Source of the DNA: JAFGNV01 sp964612485
GTDB lineage: Bacteria; Chloroflexota; Anaerolineae; 4572-78; J111
Assembly: GCA_964612485.1 (NCBI GenBank)
Contig: CAZTFF010000001.1
Location: 1 to 64,000, forward strand
Reading direction: 5' to 3'
DNA length: 64,000 nt
The position numbers were made by a program, and so were the translations under genes. This document shows, in pieces, positions 30,110-39,067 of the stretch (position 1 is its first letter; each line of letters starts with the position of its first letter). The notes below the pieces were generated by a model. It was not told the DNA's origin. It searched no databases and saw only the letters and a list, made by a program, of their open reading frames with translations.

Positions 30110-32389
30110 ATGGATATTAGCAGCCTAATCAACCAAATGACCCTCGAAGAAAAAGCCGCGCTCTGCACCGGCGCCAGTCCGTGGACAACGATCCCGGTGG
30201 AACGGCTGGATGTGCCGGAATTGATCATGTCCGATGGGCCGCACGGCGTTCGGCGCGTGCCCGATGTTAATGCCATGGCAGTAAAAAGTCTACCGGCTAC
30301 CTGTTTCCCCACGGCCTCCTGCCTGGCCTCAACCTGGGATGTGGATTTGATCGGAGAACTGGGCCGGGCGCTGGCCGAAGAATGTATCGCCCTGAATGTA
30401 GATGTTTTGCTTGGCCCCGGTGTGAATATGAAACGCTCCCCCCTGGGTGGCCGCAATTTTGAATATTTTTCCGAAGACCCTTACCTGGCCGGCGAACTGG
30501 CTGCCGATTTCATCAACGGCGTGCAAAGCAAAGGTGTAGGCACGTCCCTTAAACACTACGCCGTCAACAACCAGGAATTTGAACGCTTCAGCATCAGCGC
30601 CGAAGTGGACGAGCGCACCCTGCGAGAGATCTACCTGCCCGCCTTTGAAAAAGCCGTGAAACAGGCCCAACCCTGGACCGTGATGTGCGCCTACAACAAG
30701 GTCAACGGCACCTTGGCCTCGGAGCATCATTATCTTTTGAACGAGATTCTCAAAGACGAATGGGGCTTCGAGGGCCTGGTTGTTTCTGACTGGGGCGCGG
30801 TGCGCGACCGGGTGGCCGCGCTAAAAGGTGGTCTTGATCTGGAAATGCCCGGCCCGCAGGAGCGCCGCGTAAAAGCGGTGGTTGAAGCGGTACAATCCGG
30901 CCAACTGGACGAAGCTGTTTTGGATGAATCGGTGCGCCGTATCCTGCGCATTGTCTTCAAAGCCAAAGAAACGTCCAAAGACGGCGAGTTTGATACCGAA
31001 GCGCACCATCAACTGGCGAGCAAAATCGCCGCCGAGGGCATGGTGCTGCTCAAAAACAACGGCCTGCTCCCCCTGAAGGGCCGGCAGCAAATCGCCGTCA
31101 TTGGCCGCTCGGCGGAAAACGCCCACTTCCAGGGCGGCGGCAGCTCGCACATCAACCCCACCCAAGTGGCCGTACCCTTTAAGGAATTGCAAAGCCGGGC
31201 GGAACATATTGAGTTTACATACGCCGAAGGTTATCCTGCCGACGGCGCTTTCCGTCAGGAACTGATCGACCAGGCGGTCGGCGTGGCCCAGGCAGCCGAT
31301 GTGGCGCTTCTCTACATTGCTTTACCATCCTTCAAGGAATCTGAAGGCTACGACCGCCCCGACATCGACCTGACCGAGCAGCAGGTTGCGCTGATCAAGG
31401 CCGTGGCTCAGGTTCAACCGCGGACTGTGGTGGTGCTGAACAACGGCGCGCCGGTGGCCATGAGCGCCTGGATCGATGATGTGGATGCCGTGCTTGAAGC
31501 GTGGATGATGGGCCAGGCCGGCGGCGCGGCCATTGCCGATGTGCTTTTTGGCCGGGTCAACCCCTGCGGCAAATTGGCCGAGACCTTCCCGCTCAAAGTG
31601 GCCGATACGCCCGCCCACATCAACTGGCCGGGCGAGGCGGGCCGGGTGCGGCACGGCGAGGGCCTGTTCATTGGCTATCGTTACTATGATGCCAAAGAAA
31701 TGCCGGTGCTGTTCCCCTTTGGCTACGGGCTGAGCTACACCACGTTTGCTTACAGCAATGCAACCACATCGGCAAAAACGTTCAAAGATGTGGATGGGGT
31801 GACGGTAACGGTTGACGTTACCAACACCGGCGATGTGGCCGGCAAGGAAATCGTTCAGGTCTACGTCCACGACCGGCAATCCACGCTGGTGCGGCCGCAA
31901 AAAGAACTAAAGGGCTTTGCCAAAGTCGAACTCCAGCGTGGCGAAACCAAAACCGTCTCCATTCCGCTCGATTTTCGCGCCTTTGCCTACTACCACCCTG
32001 AATACAAAGCGTGGATCACCGAAGATGGCGATTTTGACATCCTGATCGCCGCCTCAGCCGCGGATATTCGCCACACCCTGACGGTGACGCTGGAATCAAC
32101 CGTGGAATTGCCCTGTATTCTTGATAAAGAATCGACCATCCGGGAGTGGCTGGCCGACCCACGCGGTCAGGCGGTCTTTGGTCCCGCCTATGCCCAGATG
32201 GAAGCCGAGGCCCGCAAAATGTTCGGCGGCGGCGAAGCGGACGATAGCGCTATCGGCATGGACATCATGGAAATGTTCAAAGATATGCCGCTGGTCAGCG
32301 TACTGATGTTCCAGCAACATGCTTTGCCTATGCACCCGGAAGACATGGTAGAGGGATGGTTGAAACAGGCGCACAGTATGGCGGCATAG
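30110..32389 (+). CDS. Glycoside hydrolase family 3 beta-glucosidase
   Basis: Retaining beta-glycosidase of 759 residues, no signal peptide. The N-terminal barrel starts MTLEEKAALCTG and contains LLGPGVNMKRSPLGGRNFEY, KHYAVNNQE and the nucleophile Asp227 in VVSDWGA. The sandwich domain follows, with GGGSSHINPT, and then a fibronectin-like domain after YGLSYTTF. An extra C-terminal stretch of about 90 residues carries a Met-rich end (DIMEMFKDMPLV). This thermostable beta-glucosidase-like architecture acts on cello- or other beta-oligosaccharides. It is the last gene after the Opp-type importer and ChbG-type gene, 67 bp downstream of the latter. Confidence 0.92.
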   Translation: MDISSLINQMTLEEKAALCTGASPWTTIPVERLDVPELIMSDGPHGVRRVPDVNAMAVKSLPATCFPTASCLASTWDVDLIGELGRALAEECIALNVDVLLGPGVNMKRSPLGGRNFEYFSEDPYLAGELAADFINGVQSKGVGTSLKHYAVNNQEFERFSISAEVDERTLREIYLPAFEKAVKQAQPWTVMCAYNKVNGTLASEHHYLLNEILKDEWGFEGLVVSDWGAVRDRVAALKGGLDLEMPGPQERRVKAVVEAVQSGQLDEAVLDESVRRILRIVFKAKETSKDGEFDTEAHHQLASKIAAEGMVLLKNNGLLPLKGRQQIAVIGRSAENAHFQGGGSSHINPTQVAVPFKELQSRAEHIEFTYAEGYPADGAFRQELIDQAVGVAQAADVALLYIALPSFKESEGYDRPDIDLTEQQVALIKAVAQVQPRTVVVLNNGAPVAMSAWIDDVDAVLEAWMMGQAGGAAIADVLFGRVNPCGKLAETFPLKVADTPAHINWPGEAGRVRHGEGLFIGYRYYDAKEMPVLFPFGYGLSYTTFAYSNATTSAKTFKDVDGVTVTVDVTNTGDVAGKEIVQVYVHDRQSTLVRPQKELKGFAKVELQRGETKTVSIPLDFRAFAYYHPEYKAWITEDGDFDILIAASAADIRHTLTVTLESTVELPCILDKESTIREWLADPRGQAVFGPAYAQMEAEARKMFGGGEADDSAIGMDIMEMFKDMPLVSVLMFQQHALPMHPEDMVEGWLKQAHSMAA

Positions 32390-32600
32390 TTTTTTTGCGC
32401 TTCTAGCCTGTTTTCGTCTTGGCGGTGAGAAAATACCTTTTTACCATCAAGCGCCCGTGATGCGGCTGGATGAAAATCCTCACCGGTACGCTGAATTATC
32501 AACAGTTCTCGATTTAAGTACTGGTGAGAAAAACTACCCGGTAACAGGATAAAACCAATAAGAAATCCTGTAATCTTGTCTAAAAATGAACGTAGGTTGA

Positions 32601-35117
32601 TCACTGTTTCCAGATTAAAGGCAGGTAAAGGCGTTGTTCTTCGACGGTGACCACCACCTCGTCTATATCGGCCAGGCCACCGGTATCGGTGACAGCCAGG
32701 GTGAAGGTCAGCACCGCTGCGCTTGACGGCGCGGTAAAGGTGGTGACGCTCAGCGTGGGGGTAAAGCTCACCGCCGGACCGCCGGTTTGCGACCAGGTGT
32801 AAGTGAGAGGATGTCCCTCAGGGTCGCTGCTGCCGGAGCCGTCGAGTTGCGCCGGTTCCCCCTGCATAACCGATTGATCCGCGCCGGCGTTGGCGCCGGG
32901 AGGTTGATTGATGGCAAATGTGGCGGCGTTGTGGCCGGTTTGGCCGGTGCCGCTAAAATAGGCAGTGTTGGTAATAATATCGCCGGTGCTGCCGGTATGG
33001 GTGGCGGTGAAAGCCAGGGTGATGGTTTCCTCAGCCGTGATGGCCCCGGTCCAGGTGAGGGCGTTTCCGCTGCGAATCGTTCCCGCCGTGATCCAACCGC
33101 CAAAGCTCACCTCGTCGGGCAGGGTGTCGGTCAGGGTGACGGTATCGCTTTGCACGCCAACATTGGCCAGGGACAGGGTATAGGTAACAACCCCGTGGTA
33201 GGGCACGCCCTGGGTTGGCGTGACCGATTTTTGCAAGGTTATGATCGGGCCGGCCAATTCATACGCCCCCATATCCACCGCCGCGCCCACAATGCGCGGG
33301 TTGCCGGCCAGGTCGATGCCGGTGGTCACGCTGAGACTATTGCCCGCATCGATGGCCGGAGAAAGATAACTCAGGCGCAGGTCGTCGTTCGCCGCATCCA
33401 CAAAAAACGGATCGGCGTCAATGTTGTTGCCCCCGCCGCCGGAATCCTGGATGTCGCTGTAAGTAATGTCCAGCGTACCTTCATTTTCAATCTGGTCGCC
33501 ATTCTGAGTGGCGCTATTGCCCCACAGAATGCTGTTGGCCAATGTTGCGCTACCATTGTTAAAGACATATAAGCCGCCGCCGTCGAGTCCTGCGGTGTTG
33601 CTGGCCATGGTCACCCCTAACAGCGTCGCCGTGCCGTCGTAGATAGACACCCCTCCGCCGTACGTGTCTACGGTGTTTTGGCTAAACATCACGTCTACCA
33701 GCGTGCTGTCACCGTGCGCTTGCATCATTCCACTCCCGGCGAACCAGGCTCTGTTATGGGTGAAAACGCCGCGCGTCAGGGTCAGGGTACTATTATCCGG
33801 GACGCTTTCAATTCCTATGCAGATGCCCCCGCCGTCATCGGCGGTGTTGCCGATAAAAGAGACCTCGTTCAGCGTGGCGCTGCCGTTGTGCTCGAGGTGA
33901 AACCCGCCACCATAGTTTCTGCTCACATTGTTCTCAAAAACCACGCGGGTCAGCGTCGCGGGGCCGCTCGCATGGTACATCCCGCCACCCGTGCCAATTA
34001 TGCCACTCGCCCAGGTCTTGTTGCCGGTAAAAGTAACGTCTGTCAGCGTGATGCTAGAACTAGAATTTGTGTCGGTCTGCGAGGCCAAGCCACCCCCAAA
34101 GCTGCGGGCGGTGTTGCTGAGAAAGGTGGTGTTCGCCAGGGCCGGATGCATCGTTTGGCCCAAAGTCCAGGAGAACATCCCTCCCCCGGCACCGGCTGTG
34201 TTCTCGATAAAGGTGGTGTTGCTGATGGCCGGGCTGCTGCCATCGAGGAACATGCCCCCGCCCGCACTGGCCGCGACATTGCGCTCAAAGGTGAGCCCCT
34301 CGAGCCGGCTGTCTCGATAACTGCCCACGCCACTGTGATAGAAGGCCAGCCCGCCGCCTTCATCATCCGAACGGTTGGCGACAAAGGTGACGTCGGTCAG
34401 CGTGGCGCCTTCAAGCGTCCAGTTTAGCATGCCGCCCCCGGATTGGCCGGCATAGTTGCCGCTAAAGACGACGTGGCTCACCTGAGGCATAGAGTGAAAG
34501 TTTCCATTCCCGATATCCGAGTAATTGATCATCCCTCCGCCGGATCGGCTGTTGGGGGGATAATCACCGTCGTTGAGGTCGGCGTATCCCGCGGTCACGA
34601 CAACGCCGTCCAGAGTGGTCGTGTCGGTCACCTCAAAGGTGGTCACCACGTGATAGGCGTTGCTGCCGGTGATGGCGCTGGTAGTGGTGACCACGCCGTT
34701 GGCGGTGGTGTCATTTTGATCGAGGTCGCCGCTGAGGACGGTGAGGTGGGTTTCCCAATCCCGGGCGTCGCGGCTGTTTTCGGTACCGGCAAAACCGCCG
34801 TAGAGGGCCACGCCCGATACGATGTCAAACGTAGCGGCGCGGTCATTGTCCGTCTGGCCTGCACCCTCATCGGGGTAATAAACTCCCTCGGCCACCCAGA
34901 TTTCGTCGCCGCTGGTGGCCACATTCAGGGCATCCTGCACGGTGGTGTAGGCCGTGGTCCAGGACAGGCCGTCGGGCGTGGGGTCGGTGGCGTCGGTATC
35001 CACGCACAGCACCCCGCCGCCGCAGGCCAAAGCGGGGGCGGCGGTAAAGGCCAGCCCGGCCAGGGTGAACACGATGGCCATGAGCCAGATGCGATAGAAA
35101 GGGTGGAAGTTAGTCAT
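32601..35117 (-). CDS. Secreted beta-helix protein with choice-of-anchor Q, DUF11-like and PKD-like domains
   Basis: Exported protein of 838 residues. A signal peptide covers about residues 1-31 (cleavage near ALA-CGGG). Residues about 40-560 form a right-handed parallel beta-helix, with many GGG(M/L/F) turns and repeated TLxxVTF-type strands, as in polymorphic outer-surface proteins. DPFFVDAANDDLRLS to DMGAYEL is a choice-of-anchor Q segment. A DUF11-like domain (from ITLQKSVTP) and a PKD/cadherin-like domain (from ANAGADQSV) follow. The protein ends in RLYLPLIWKQ, a tail reminiscent of many secreted Chloroflexota proteins. A polysaccharide- or surface-binding role is likely but unproven. 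AAGGAG precedes the ATG, which lies inside the end of the upstream small gene. Confidence 0.85.
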   Translation of the reverse strand: MTNFHPFYRIWLMAIVFTLAGLAFTAAPALACGGGVLCVDTDATDPTPDGLSWTTAYTTVQDALNVATSGDEIWVAEGVYYPDEGAGQTDNDRAATFDIVSGVALYGGFAGTENSRDARDWETHLTVLSGDLDQNDTTANGVVTTTSAITGSNAYHVVTTFEVTDTTTLDGVVVTAGYADLNDGDYPPNSRSGGGMINYSDIGNGNFHSMPQVSHVVFSGNYAGQSGGGMLNWTLEGATLTDVTFVANRSDDEGGGLAFYHSGVGSYRDSRLEGLTFERNVAASAGGGMFLDGSSPAISNTTFIENTAGAGGGMFSWTLGQTMHPALANTTFLSNTARSFGGGLASQTDTNSSSSITLTDVTFTGNKTWASGIIGTGGGMYHASGPATLTRVVFENNVSRNYGGGFHLEHNGSATLNEVSFIGNTADDGGGICIGIESVPDNSTLTLTRGVFTHNRAWFAGSGMMQAHGDSTLVDVMFSQNTVDTYGGGVSIYDGTATLLGVTMASNTAGLDGGGLYVFNNGSATLANSILWGNSATQNGDQIENEGTLDITYSDIQDSGGGGNNIDADPFFVDAANDDLRLSYLSPAIDAGNSLSVTTGIDLAGNPRIVGAAVDMGAYELAGPIITLQKSVTPTQGVPYHGVVTYTLSLANVGVQSDTVTLTDTLPDEVSFGGWITAGTIRSGNALTWTGAITAEETITLAFTATHTGSTGDIITNTAYFSGTGQTGHNAATFAINQPPGANAGADQSVMQGEPAQLDGSGSSDPEGHPLTYTWSQTGGPAVSFTPTLSVTTFTAPSSAAVLTFTLAVTDTGGLADIDEVVVTVEEQRLYLPLIWKQ

Positions 35118-35331
35118 CAGATTTCTCCTTGTTGTCCAAATTTAAGTCGATGGCTTTTTGCCCGCTCTTTTCCAGCAAAAAAACAAACAACTCCGGCAGG
35201 CCGGCAAATACCCGGCACTCGCCGGTGTGCGGGCTTTCGACAGCGGCCCGCCACACCGGGCCGCTGTCGCTCTGCCCGGCCTGCCACAGCCGGAGCATAT
35301 AGGCCAGATAGGTAGAGTGCTGATGGGGCAT
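35110..35331 (-). CDS. 73-residue conserved-type small protein
   Basis: Small soluble protein without signal or membrane segment. The pattern STYLAYMLRLWQ, VWRAAVESPHTGE and a final FAGLPELFVFLLEK matches short proteins that I recall as common in Chloroflexota, in which the central WRASLEDP-like segment is conserved; no function is known to me. It overlaps the beta-helix gene by 8 bp on the same strand, which suggests coupled translation, and is head-to-head with the BTAD regulator gene. The ribosome binding site is weak. Confidence 0.65.
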   Translation of the reverse strand: MPHQHSTYLAYMLRLWQAGQSDSGPVWRAAVESPHTGECRVFAGLPELFVFLLEKSGQKAIDLNLDNKEKSDD

Positions 35332-35425
35332 GGGGGTATCTCAAAAGTTATTTCCCCCAGTGTATCATTCAACCGTGCGCCAACCGTGCGGAGTCCGGGT
35401 GCTGAAAGGGGTAATCGAAAAAAAT

Positions 35426-35455
35426 TTGGCAGGAGATGCCGTGAACATATATAAT
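35426..35455 (+). promoter_or_regulatory. Candidate promoter of the BTAD regulator
   Basis: TTGGCA (35426-35431), 18-bp spacer, TATAAT (35450-35455). If used, transcription would start near 35462, leaving the ATG at 35498 as the first in-frame start. Confidence 0.5.
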
Positions 35456-35497
35456 AAAAGGCGATTGGAGTTTTTTAGTGCGATTGGATTGGCGTTG

Positions 35498-38400
35498 ATG
35501 GGGTGTCTTTCAATATCATTATTGGGGCCGCCGCAGGTGGTTTTGCAGGGTGAGCCGGTGGCCTGGCAGGGCGGCTCTAAAATCCTGGCTTTGCTGGCTT
35601 ACCTGGCGGCGGAAGGAGAACGCGCCCACAACCGGGAATCTTTAGCGACGCTGCTGTGGCCCAACCGCCCGGACCGGGAGGCTTTAAGCAGCCTGCGTTA
35701 CGCCCTCTCTAACCTGCGGAGCGTCATTGGCGACCGGCGCACCGATCCGCCCTTTTTATTGATTTCCCGCGAGACGATTCAACTGAACCCCCAGGCCAAC
35801 GTTGAGGTTGATGCGCAAACGTTTACTCGTGTTCTGACCCACTTGCCGCAGGTGGTGCAGAGCGATGCGGGAACCCTTGAGTTGCTGGAAAGCACCCTGG
35901 CCCTGTACCGGGGCGAATTTTTGGCCGGCTTTGCGCTGGATGACAGCCCTCCCTTTGAAGAGTGGTTGTTGTTCACCCGCGAACAGTTGACCCGGCAGGC
36001 GGCTTTAGCTGCGCGCCGCCTGTCGGAACTGTTTGAAATGCAGGGTGATACTGAGCAAGCTCAAAACTATGTCCGCCGCCAGCTCCAATTTGAACCGTGG
36101 AATGAAGAGGCCCACCGGCGTTTGATGCAATTGCTGGCCCTGGCCGGAGACCGGAGCACGGCTCTGGCCCAGTACGAAGCCTGCCGCGATTTTTTGGAAA
36201 GCGAATGGGGCGTTGACCCCGCGCCGGAAACCGCCGGCCTGGCTGCGGAAATTAGGCTGGGACGCGTTCAGGCCCTGGCTCCGCCAACCTCCTCCACCAA
36301 TGAGATCAAAGCGCTGCCTGAATGTGTGGGCCGGGAGGCGGAGCTGGCCCAACTGCAAAACGCGTTCGATGCGGTCCAAACCGGGCAGGGCCAGGCGTGC
36401 TTCATCACCGGCGAGGCCGGCAGCGGCAAAACCACCCTGCTGTACGAATTTGCCCGCCGGGCCATGGCCGGCAGCCGCGATGTGATCGTGGCCGGCGGCC
36501 GGTGCAGCGCCTACAGCGGGCAGGGCGTGCCCTATTTGCCGTTTCGAGAAATTGTGCAAATGCTCAGCGGAGACATCGAAGCCAAACGGGCCGGCGGCTT
36601 CATCACCCCGGACCACAGCCGCCGCCTGTGGGAATTTCTGCCGCAGGTGGTGCAGGCCCTGGCCGAAATCGGGCCGGAAGTAGCCGCCCGCTTTGTTTCC
36701 GGTGAAGCCCTGGCTGCCCATCTTGCGGCGTTTGCTGCCGGAGGCGCAGCCTGGGCCAAACGGTTCGCTGCCCGGTTTCCGCCGGCGGCGCAACAAATCC
36801 TTACCCCCGCCGACCTATTTGAGCAGCTAACCCGCGTATTGCGCCGGTTGGCCCAACAACGCCGGTTGATTTTGCTGCTGGATGATTTGCACTGGACGGA
36901 TGCCGGTTCGGTCAGTTTGCTGTTTCACCTGGGTCGCCACCTGGCCGATAGCCCTATTTTATTGGTAGGCGCTTACCGCCCCAGCGAATTGATTGCCGCC
37001 TCGCCCGACAACCGGCATCCGCTGGAGCCGGTTGTCAATGAATTTCAACGTCGCTTTGGGGAGGTTCGTCTTGATTTGGATGGGACCGCCGATCTTCTGT
37101 TTGTAGACGCGCTGCTGGATCGGGAGTCGAACCGGCTGGACGCCACGTTTCGACAAACCCTCTACGAGCATACCGGCGGGAATCCGCTGTTTACCCTGGA
37201 ACTCTTGCGCGAAATGCGCAACCGAGGCGAACTAAAGCCGGATGAAACCGGGCAGTGGATCGACACCGGCCCCGATTGGACCCACCTGCCGGCCCGGGTT
37301 GAAGCCGTCATTACCGAACGGATCAACCGGCTGCCCCCTGATTGGCAGGAAATGCTGAACATAGCCAGTGTAGAGGGGGTGGAATTCAACGCCGAGGTGG
37401 TGGCGCAGGCGCAGGGTATTCATGCGGCCCAGGTCAGGAACGATCTCAGCGGGCCGCTGAGCCAACAACATAACCTGGTGCAAGCGGTCAGGGTAGATTG
37501 GGTGGGTCAGCAACCTCTCTCCCGGTATCGTTTTGCCCATCATCTTTTTCAGACCTACCTCTACCAACGGCAGGACCCGGTAAAACGAGCCGAGCGGCAT
37601 CATCAGATAGGTTTAATATTGGCCGAACAGTATGCCGGACACCCGGCTAAGTTGGCCGACCTGGCCCCTGCCCTGGCCTGGCATTTTGAAGCCGCCGGCC
37701 AGTCTGGCCGGGCAGTTCCTTATCTGCTTCAAGCCGGGCAAGAGGCGCAGCGGCTGGCGGCTCCGGCTGAGGCCATAGCCTTTTACCGGCGCGGGCTGGC
37801 CTTACTGGCGCAGCAGCCGCCTTCGACAGAACGCGACCGGCGCGAATTGGAATTGCTGGTGGGGCTTGAAGCCTCGATGTTTACCGGAAAAGGGTGGGGC
37901 GTGCCGGAAAGCGGGGAAATTTTACAGCGGGCCTACGCGCTGGGCCAAAAATTGGGCGAAGGCCCGTTAATGCTGCCCGTATTGCAGGCGCTGGCCAACG
38001 TGGCCAACGCCCGCGCCGATCACCGGCAGGCCCTGACCTTTGCCCAAAAATTATTGGCTTTGGCCGAACGGTTGAACCACCCCGTTTACCAGGCCATTGG
38101 GCAGCGAATGGTGGGGATCAGCCATTTCTTTTTTGGCGATTATCCGGCGGCGCGAACCCATTTGGAAAAGAGCATTGTTCTTTACCCTTCTCACGAAAAC
38201 GGGGGCGATCTACCTATTCCTGCCGGCCGGGAAGAAGCTATTTTTTCCTGGATGTGGCTGCCCCAAATTTTATTGCTGTTGGGCTATCCTGACCAGGCGG
38301 TGGCCTGTAGCCGGCAGACCTTGGCCCAGGCCCGGGCATCGAACCGCGCCTACCCCCGGATCATCACTTCGATTGTTGCCGGCGCTATTTTTTACACTGT

Positions 38401-39022
38401 CGGCAATTGTCCAAAAGAAGTTGTAGCCTACGCCGAACAGGCCCTGGCCATGCTGGATGACAACGCCTCAAGCGGTTATCACGGCTGGGCCACCTTTTAC
38501 CGGGGGTGGGGGGTGGCGATGCAAGGAGAACCGAAAACCGGCCTGCCGCTGATGACCACCGGGCTGGCCCAATTGCAACAGGCCGGCACTCAGGCGTCGA
38601 TGGTGCATCTTTATACCCTGTTGGCGGAAATTTACAGTCAACTCAACCAATCTGACCGGGGGCTGGAGTTTCTGGCCAAAGCCCTGAACTTATCGGAGCA
38701 GACCGGGGCGCGTACTTTTTTGGCCGAAATATACCGGAGCCAAGGCGATCTGTTGTTGAAGCGAGGAGCCGAAAGTGAGGCGGAAAGTCTATTTGAGCAA
38801 GCCATTGATGTAGCCCGGCAGCAGCAGTTCCACCTGTGGGAGCTGCGGGCCACGGTCGGCTTGGCCCGGCTCCAACAAAAACAAGGCCGTATTATTGAAG
38901 CTCAGACCTCTTTGACTACTATCTATGGTTGGTTCATCGAAGGTTTTGATATGCCGGATTTGCAGGAGGCCGGCGCTTTGCTTGAGAAACTGTCTTCTGA
39001 TACCGGACAAGTTTTTATATAG
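35498..39022 (+). CDS. BTAD/SARP-type regulator with AAA ATPase and TPR domains
   Basis: Large cytoplasmic regulator, 1174 residues from ATG 35498. Order: a winged-helix domain beginning LSISLLGPPQVVL, a bacterial transcriptional activation (BTAD) helical domain (EFLAGFALDD, FEPWNEEAHRRLMQLLALAGD, EWGVDPAPET), an AAA-type ATPase with Walker A GEAGSGKTT and Walker B LILLLDDLHWTD, and a long TPR-rich C-terminal half. There is no LuxR helix-turn-helix at the end, so DNA binding rests with the N-terminus. The frame is open upstream to 35330, and GTG at 35441 has an AGGAG site. ATG 35498 is chosen because the conserved domain starts there and a promoter overlaps 35441. Ligand and targets are unknown. 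Confidence 0.85.
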   Translation: MGCLSISLLGPPQVVLQGEPVAWQGGSKILALLAYLAAEGERAHNRESLATLLWPNRPDREALSSLRYALSNLRSVIGDRRTDPPFLLISRETIQLNPQANVEVDAQTFTRVLTHLPQVVQSDAGTLELLESTLALYRGEFLAGFALDDSPPFEEWLLFTREQLTRQAALAARRLSELFEMQGDTEQAQNYVRRQLQFEPWNEEAHRRLMQLLALAGDRSTALAQYEACRDFLESEWGVDPAPETAGLAAEIRLGRVQALAPPTSSTNEIKALPECVGREAELAQLQNAFDAVQTGQGQACFITGEAGSGKTTLLYEFARRAMAGSRDVIVAGGRCSAYSGQGVPYLPFREIVQMLSGDIEAKRAGGFITPDHSRRLWEFLPQVVQALAEIGPEVAARFVSGEALAAHLAAFAAGGAAWAKRFAARFPPAAQQILTPADLFEQLTRVLRRLAQQRRLILLLDDLHWTDAGSVSLLFHLGRHLADSPILLVGAYRPSELIAASPDNRHPLEPVVNEFQRRFGEVRLDLDGTADLLFVDALLDRESNRLDATFRQTLYEHTGGNPLFTLELLREMRNRGELKPDETGQWIDTGPDWTHLPARVEAVITERINRLPPDWQEMLNIASVEGVEFNAEVVAQAQGIHAAQVRNDLSGPLSQQHNLVQAVRVDWVGQQPLSRYRFAHHLFQTYLYQRQDPVKRAERHHQIGLILAEQYAGHPAKLADLAPALAWHFEAAGQSGRAVPYLLQAGQEAQRLAAPAEAIAFYRRGLALLAQQPPSTERDRRELELLVGLEASMFTGKGWGVPESGEILQRAYALGQKLGEGPLMLPVLQALANVANARADHRQALTFAQKLLALAERLNHPVYQAIGQRMVGISHFFFGDYPAARTHLEKSIVLYPSHENGGDLPIPAGREEAIFSWMWLPQILLLLGYPDQAVACSRQTLAQARASNRAYPRIITSIVAGAIFYTVGNCPKEVVAYAEQALAMLDDNASSGYHGWATFYRGWGVAMQGEPKTGLPLMTTGLAQLQQAGTQASMVHLYTLLAEIYSQLNQSDRGLEFLAKALNLSEQTGARTFLAEIYRSQGDLLLKRGAESEAESLFEQAIDVARQQQFHLWELRATVGLARLQQKQGRIIEAQTSLTTIYGWFIEGFDMPDLQEAGALLEKLSSDTGQVFI

Positions 39023-39067
39023 TTGTTACGGTGAGACGTGTTGTTAAATTCACCGGGTTAGGCCGCT

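Noticed and set aside
32390..32600. A gene in the gap between the second GH3 and the beta-helix gene
   Set aside because: The minus-strand frame here runs into the GH3 gene as antisense and has no ribosome binding site.
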